Shown in pieces: positions 59,721-64,000 of a stretch of 64,000 nucleotides of DNA. The position numbers and the translations under genes were made by a program. Numbering within the stretch: position 1 is the first letter of the stretch; the number at the start of each line of letters is the position of its first letter. The stretch comes from Gnetum montanum (lineage: Eukaryota; Streptophyta; Gnetopsida; Gnetales; Gnetaceae): the NCBI GenBank assembly GCA_015680685.1, contig MNCI01035130.1, positions 464,240-528,239 on the forward strand, read 5' to 3'. The notes below the pieces were generated by a model, which ran no database searches, was not told the DNA's origin, and saw nothing but the letters and a program-made list of their open reading frames with translations.

Positions 59721-60290
59721 GGACTAATAATTTTCAAGAAGCATTCTTAGAATTAAATAAAAGAGTAACAACCATACCTATATTAAATGCACCTAATTGG
59801 GATTTCCCATTTGATTTAATGTGTGATGATAGTGACACTGTCATAAGGGCAGTTTTAGGACAATATATCAATAATAAGCCATGAGTTATTTATTATGTGT
59901 CTAAAAGTCTAGACCAAGCCCAAGTAAATTATACAACTTTGGAAAAATAAATTTTAGCTATTGTGTATGTTTTGGATAAGTTTAGGCATTATTTAATATC
60001 ATATAAAACTAGATTTTATATACTGACCATTCAGGCATTAAGTTTTTGCTACTAAAAAAATAGAAAATGAAAGAATAATGAGGTGGTGCTTATTACTCCA
60101 AGAATTTGATCTTGACATCTTAAATAAAAGGGATAGAGAAAATGTTATGGTAGAAAACCTTTCTAGATTAGAAATAGGAGATGAAAATAGAAAAAAAGGA
60201 GTCTTTCACAATGAATTTCTAGATGAACAACTCTTTTATATAAATAAGGATCCCTAGTTTACTAATATAGAAAACTATCTTGCCACCGTA
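59721..60290 (+). pseudogene. Athila-type RNase H
   Basis: Frames show PFDLMCDDSD-like at the first Asp, shifted, and later a stretch with ERIMRWCLLLQEFDLDILNK and ENVMVENLSRLE, the C-terminal Asp-X-X-Ser-Arg-Leu block with Asp read as Glu. Single-base shifts are common. Confidence 0.75.
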
Positions 60291-61545
60291 AAAACCCCAA
60301 CTCAATGGAGTAAGGAGGAGAAGAAATCCTTCATACTAAACATCTCTAAGTATATTTGGAGTATACTGTACTTTTATAGAATATGTAAAGATAATATAGC
60401 AAGAATATGTGTAGTCAAGGATGAGCAATAAGAAATTATGCATATGTGACATAATGGCCTTGGAGGTGGCCATTTTGATAGCAAACACACTACTATTAAA
60501 ATTTACAAAGTAGATTTTATTGGCCCTCAATATTTAAAGATGCTCATAAGTATGTACAATAATGTGATAAATGTCAACAAATGGGAGCCATAACTAAAAG
60601 ATGAGAAATGTCATTAAATCCAATCTTAATAACTAAACCATTTGATATGTGGGGTATAAACTTTTTAGGATCATTTTCACCATCCAAATGATGTTAATAC
60701 ATTTTTGTTTGTATAGACTATGTCACTAAATTGGTAGAAGCTAAAGCCACCCCAACAAATGATGTCAAACTATTCATATCTTTCAATAGAGATAATATCT
60801 TAACACACTTTCAAACTCCATTGGTGATCATAAGCAATCAAGGAACATATTTTGTAAAATATAATAATGAAGATATTTCTTAATTCTTATGGAATCCAAC
60901 ATAAGATTGATATTTCCTATCATCCTCAAACAAATGATTAGGTAAAAAATAAAAATTAAATTATATTAAATATATTGACAAAAATGGTATGTGGCAAAAA
61001 GTAAAGATTAATTGAAAAAATTACAAGAATCCCTTTGAGCTTATAGAATTACATATAAACCAAGTTTAGGATATTTATCTTATCAATTGGTTTATGGTAA
61101 ACAATGTTTATTGCCCATAGAAATTAAATACTAATCTTTACATTTATCGCAACATTTAAATTTTGATAAATAAATTAATCATTCCTCTAGACTGATTTAA
61201 CTACATCAACTTTATGAAATGAGGCTAAATGCTCTTAACAAGAAAAGAATTATAGAAAACCAAATGAAGAATTTACATGATAAGAACATTTTCAAGAAAC
61301 ACTTTTCAATCAGTGACAAAGTTCTTTTATATAATATGAGATTACATAAATTTATAGGCAAGCTAACAACTAGGTGGGAAGGCCCATATCTACTAGTACA
61401 AACCCATGCTACTAGAAGTGTTCTAATCTCACCCACTGAGTATTCCTCAAATACATTTTTAGTCAATGGTTAATGACTTAAATTATATCATCAACCTCAC
61501 ATTGATGAACAATGAGAATATGAATTAGTAGAGCTAAGTAACACA
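60291..61545 (+). pseudogene. Athila-type integrase
   Basis: Zinc-binding region: HNGLGGGHFDSKHTTIKIYK and an incomplete Cys pair (DKCQQMGA in a shifted frame). Core: a WGINFLG-like first Asp region reading Asn (near 60650), and HPQTND, stop, with the usual Gln-Thr. The C-terminal part is an intact frame (61219-61473): MRLNALNKKRIIENQMKNLH, DKVLLYNMRLHKFIGKLTTR and WEGPYLLVQTHATR, as in Athila integrase. The element's end and 3' LTR were not recognised. Confidence 0.85.
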
Positions 61546-63780
61546 AATTATCCCAACGATGATGAAAGAAATGAAAAAAATTCAATTAGAGGTCCAAGCT
61601 AAGGGTAGTAAAATTTAGAAAGACCCTCAAATAATATTTTCATAAATAAAAAATAGTAGTCTACAACATTTGCCTTGAAAAATGTAGAGGATCATAGTTA
61701 ACTCTACTATTAGCCAGGACTTTAAATAATTCATTAGCATCATGTCTAGAATGCAAGGAAGAAGGAAAACTCCTTCTTCCTTGAGATAGGTAGGTTTAAA
61801 TCCAAAATCCATATAGGGATGAGCCTTTGAATAATAACTTAGTAATAATGTCAATTCATTATTTTCTTTTTCTTTCCAATATTATTTAAGTTTTTAAGTT
61901 TTATGAACCATACGGATAATACCTAAGTTTTAATTTTAAGCATTCATGACTAGTTTTAGTAATTACCTTTTGATATGTCAATATGAATAAAAGGGTGTGT
62001 CATGTTTGGACTAGCCATAAAAGGTGTTGTAGCTTGAGAAAGGTCATCAATAATCAAGAGAGTCATCATCATATATTTTTTGTAAAAATATTTTCCCCCA
62101 TAAGAACCTCATGATTGAAGTAGGCCTTACATTTTTAATTTAAAAAAAAAACCATATGAAAGAAGGTCTCACAAGCACCTTCAATCATAAGGAGGGCCAC
62201 ACTTCCATAACAACCTTATGATTGGAGTGATGCATAAAGGTCACACTCATTAGAATCCTACAAGAACCTCCTTATGTAAGCAGAGTATTTCACAATGGTC
62301 AATTCATTATTCTTATCAACCTTCTCAGCTTTCCCTCTTTGGCTAGGATATTGCACTAGACTGGGTGGATTAACTTATCTTCATATGTACTTTACTACTT
62401 GCTTTCATTTTTTCTCATCTTCCTTACTTGACTCATTTTACCCCTTGCCTTATGATACTTTTTACCTTCTTTATTTTTGCTTATCTTTCCATTTTCTTTA
62501 TTCTACATGTTCATCTATTATGTTTAGTGATATTCTTAGTACATGGGTCTCACATGTATTTCCCGTTATGCATTCCATAGGTGTTAGTGATCAAGATCCC
62601 TACTATGGTGGCCAATGATGGATAGTAAGATTTGCTAGACTTGAGGCTTTTAGTAGATGATCCGTAATAGTGGATATATAAAATCCATGGCAATCTTTCT
62701 TTTTGTTATATCCTTCTTCCACACCTACTTTTTACTAACTTTTCACATTTTTACTAATTAACCTAGGTATGATACATATCCTAGTTTAATTAGAGGTGTA
62801 TAAAAAATTTGAAATGGATAGAATAGTAGGGTATAACCAACATGAAAGTTGATCCAAGATCAAGTTAGGGAGTGAACTGGATGTAAGAAATGCATCTTGG
62901 ATCCTTAAAATATAGGAAAGGTTAAGACCTTAAGTTTGTAAGACATTCTTGCACCTAATGAAACAAACCTTGTAAAGTGATGTTTTAGCCTAATTAATCC
63001 TAGGAAGGGCTTTCCTAATAAAGTTATATGTGGATTTCTACCAAAATAATAAGAATTTATTACAAAGAGTAAAAAATGAAATAAAAATATATATATTATT
63101 AAGACAATAAAAGTATCATAATATCAATTAATATTGTGTCTTGCAACATAGGATGGTTAGGATAACAAAATATACCAATGAATATCAAGGTATCAATGTC
63201 TATAGATGTTAAGGATAGAAACTTAGCAACCCTACAATGGGTTATATCAAGAGATAATAAGAGGCCGATATCTCACTAAAAAAAGAATCAAGGTATATTA
63301 ATTTTAGTGATATGGTTCAATAAAATTGAAGACAAAACATAAGTTATCAACATAAATTTTGATTTAATCAATTTAAATTAATATGAAATATAAAAATTAT
63401 ATCAATTTGTACCGATCGAGTCAATATCGACATAATTTGATATGTTTATTACACATTTCAATTCATATTACTTACATCTATTAGAATCAATATGTTTGAA
63501 ATTTTCCCAAATGTCTCAAGGATTATCAGCATAATCATGATGTAAATCAATACATCAATGACCTAAATGGATTATATATCAAGGGATTGATAAAATTTAA
63601 CTAAAATTGTTACGACTCACATCAAGTTTGTGATGAATATTGATATTGTTAAAACTGGAAAAAATAAAAAGATGAATAGTAAGGCGATGGCTTTACTATA
63701 AAATCCATTTTCTCATGGAAAAAAGCATACTTTGTTGTGTAAGATCCATGGTCAGCGTAAATTAGGACCTTCATCTTCTA
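61546..63780. other. Sequence after the Athila pol, no gene supported
   Basis: In Athila elements an envelope-like frame and a long 3' untranslated region can follow integrase. The only sizeable frame (62295-62618) is rich in Phe, Leu and Ser with no membrane-protein signature I trust. From 63000 on the sequence is very AT-rich with many ATATC/GATAT words. Confidence 0.45.
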
Positions 63781-64000
63781 TGGTTAGTGTTGGCGATCGT
63801 TTGGGACGCGACCGCCAACGAGTGTCCTCGAACAGGATTTAGGTGCCTGCTGGTCTCTGGCAACACCAAGGCCTAGATACCTCCAAATAAACTCAGTAGT
63901 TAATGTGAGTATGTGTGTGTGCTGTTGCGGCGTGTGGTTGTGTAAAATGTAATAATTGCATTGTGTGAACTACAAATGACTTACTTTAAGGAGATTCAGC
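63781..64000. repeat. GC-richer sequence with a hairpin, possible start of another element
   Basis: Composition changes sharply at about 63780. GTTGGCG at 63789-63795 pairs perfectly with CGCCAAC at 63813-63819, and further pairing is possible inside. TGTTGGCG would suit the 5' end of an LTR, but the window ends before this can be tested. Confidence 0.35.

Noticed and set aside
62295-62618. Envelope-like protein of the Athila element
   Set aside because: The frame is Phe/Leu/Ser-rich through T-rich sequence, with no clear signal peptide, glycosylation pattern or defined membrane helix.

Overview
The window is repeat-rich plant nuclear DNA of low GC content. It is almost entirely old, nested LTR retrotransposons, with one LINE fragment and one receptor-kinase pseudogene. 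Gypsy lineages (chromovirus-like, Tat, Athila) and copia lineages sit together, and coding frames are full of TAA/TAG codons where the families carry Gln or Trp, as expected from cytosine deamination. Large, slowly purged, nested elements suggest a large-genome seed plant, perhaps a gymnosperm; that is inference. I found no intact host gene. A four-base N run lies at 14234-14237.

Bases 1-35088 are a nest. A minus-strand chromovirus-like Ty3/gypsy element (LTR and PBS near 34.4-35.1 kb, gag 33.2-34.3 kb, protease/RT 11.1-12.4 kb, RNase H and integrase 10.1 down to 2.8 kb) is split twice. A 20.8-kb plus-strand Tat-lineage element (12407-33199) lies in its gag region. A 6.4-kb minus-strand element with no recognisable coding (LARD-like, 3598-9984) lies in its integrase and keeps a perfect 5-bp target duplication. 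The host element is cut off near 2.8 kb, back to back with a plus-strand gag fragment. Its other end lies in a minus-strand LINE (35.1-37.6 kb).

The Tat element is the most interesting object. Its protease and reverse transcriptase are separated by about 9.3 kb. That gap holds an antisense gene of at least six exons with phase-compatible splice junctions (24473 down to 19338). Upstream of the antisense start is a degenerate satellite of about 13 units of roughly 187 bp. Clusters of an exact-period 29-bp repeat bracket the module and recur after the integrase. The primer site matches tRNA-Asn.

Bases 39.0-64.0 kb hold LTR fragments rich in AGACATCT motifs, a decayed plus-strand copia element (41.1-44.9 kb), a gag-protease fragment joined to a Tat-type second RNase H with no RT between (45.3-47.6 kb), a receptor-like kinase pseudogene split by a minus-strand copia element with a perfect target duplication (49106-55285), and an Athila-type pol (57.6-61.5 kb). 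The last 2.4 kb hold only AT-rich sequence and, at the edge, a GC-rich hairpin. All domain calls are from reading motifs by eye; no database search was run.
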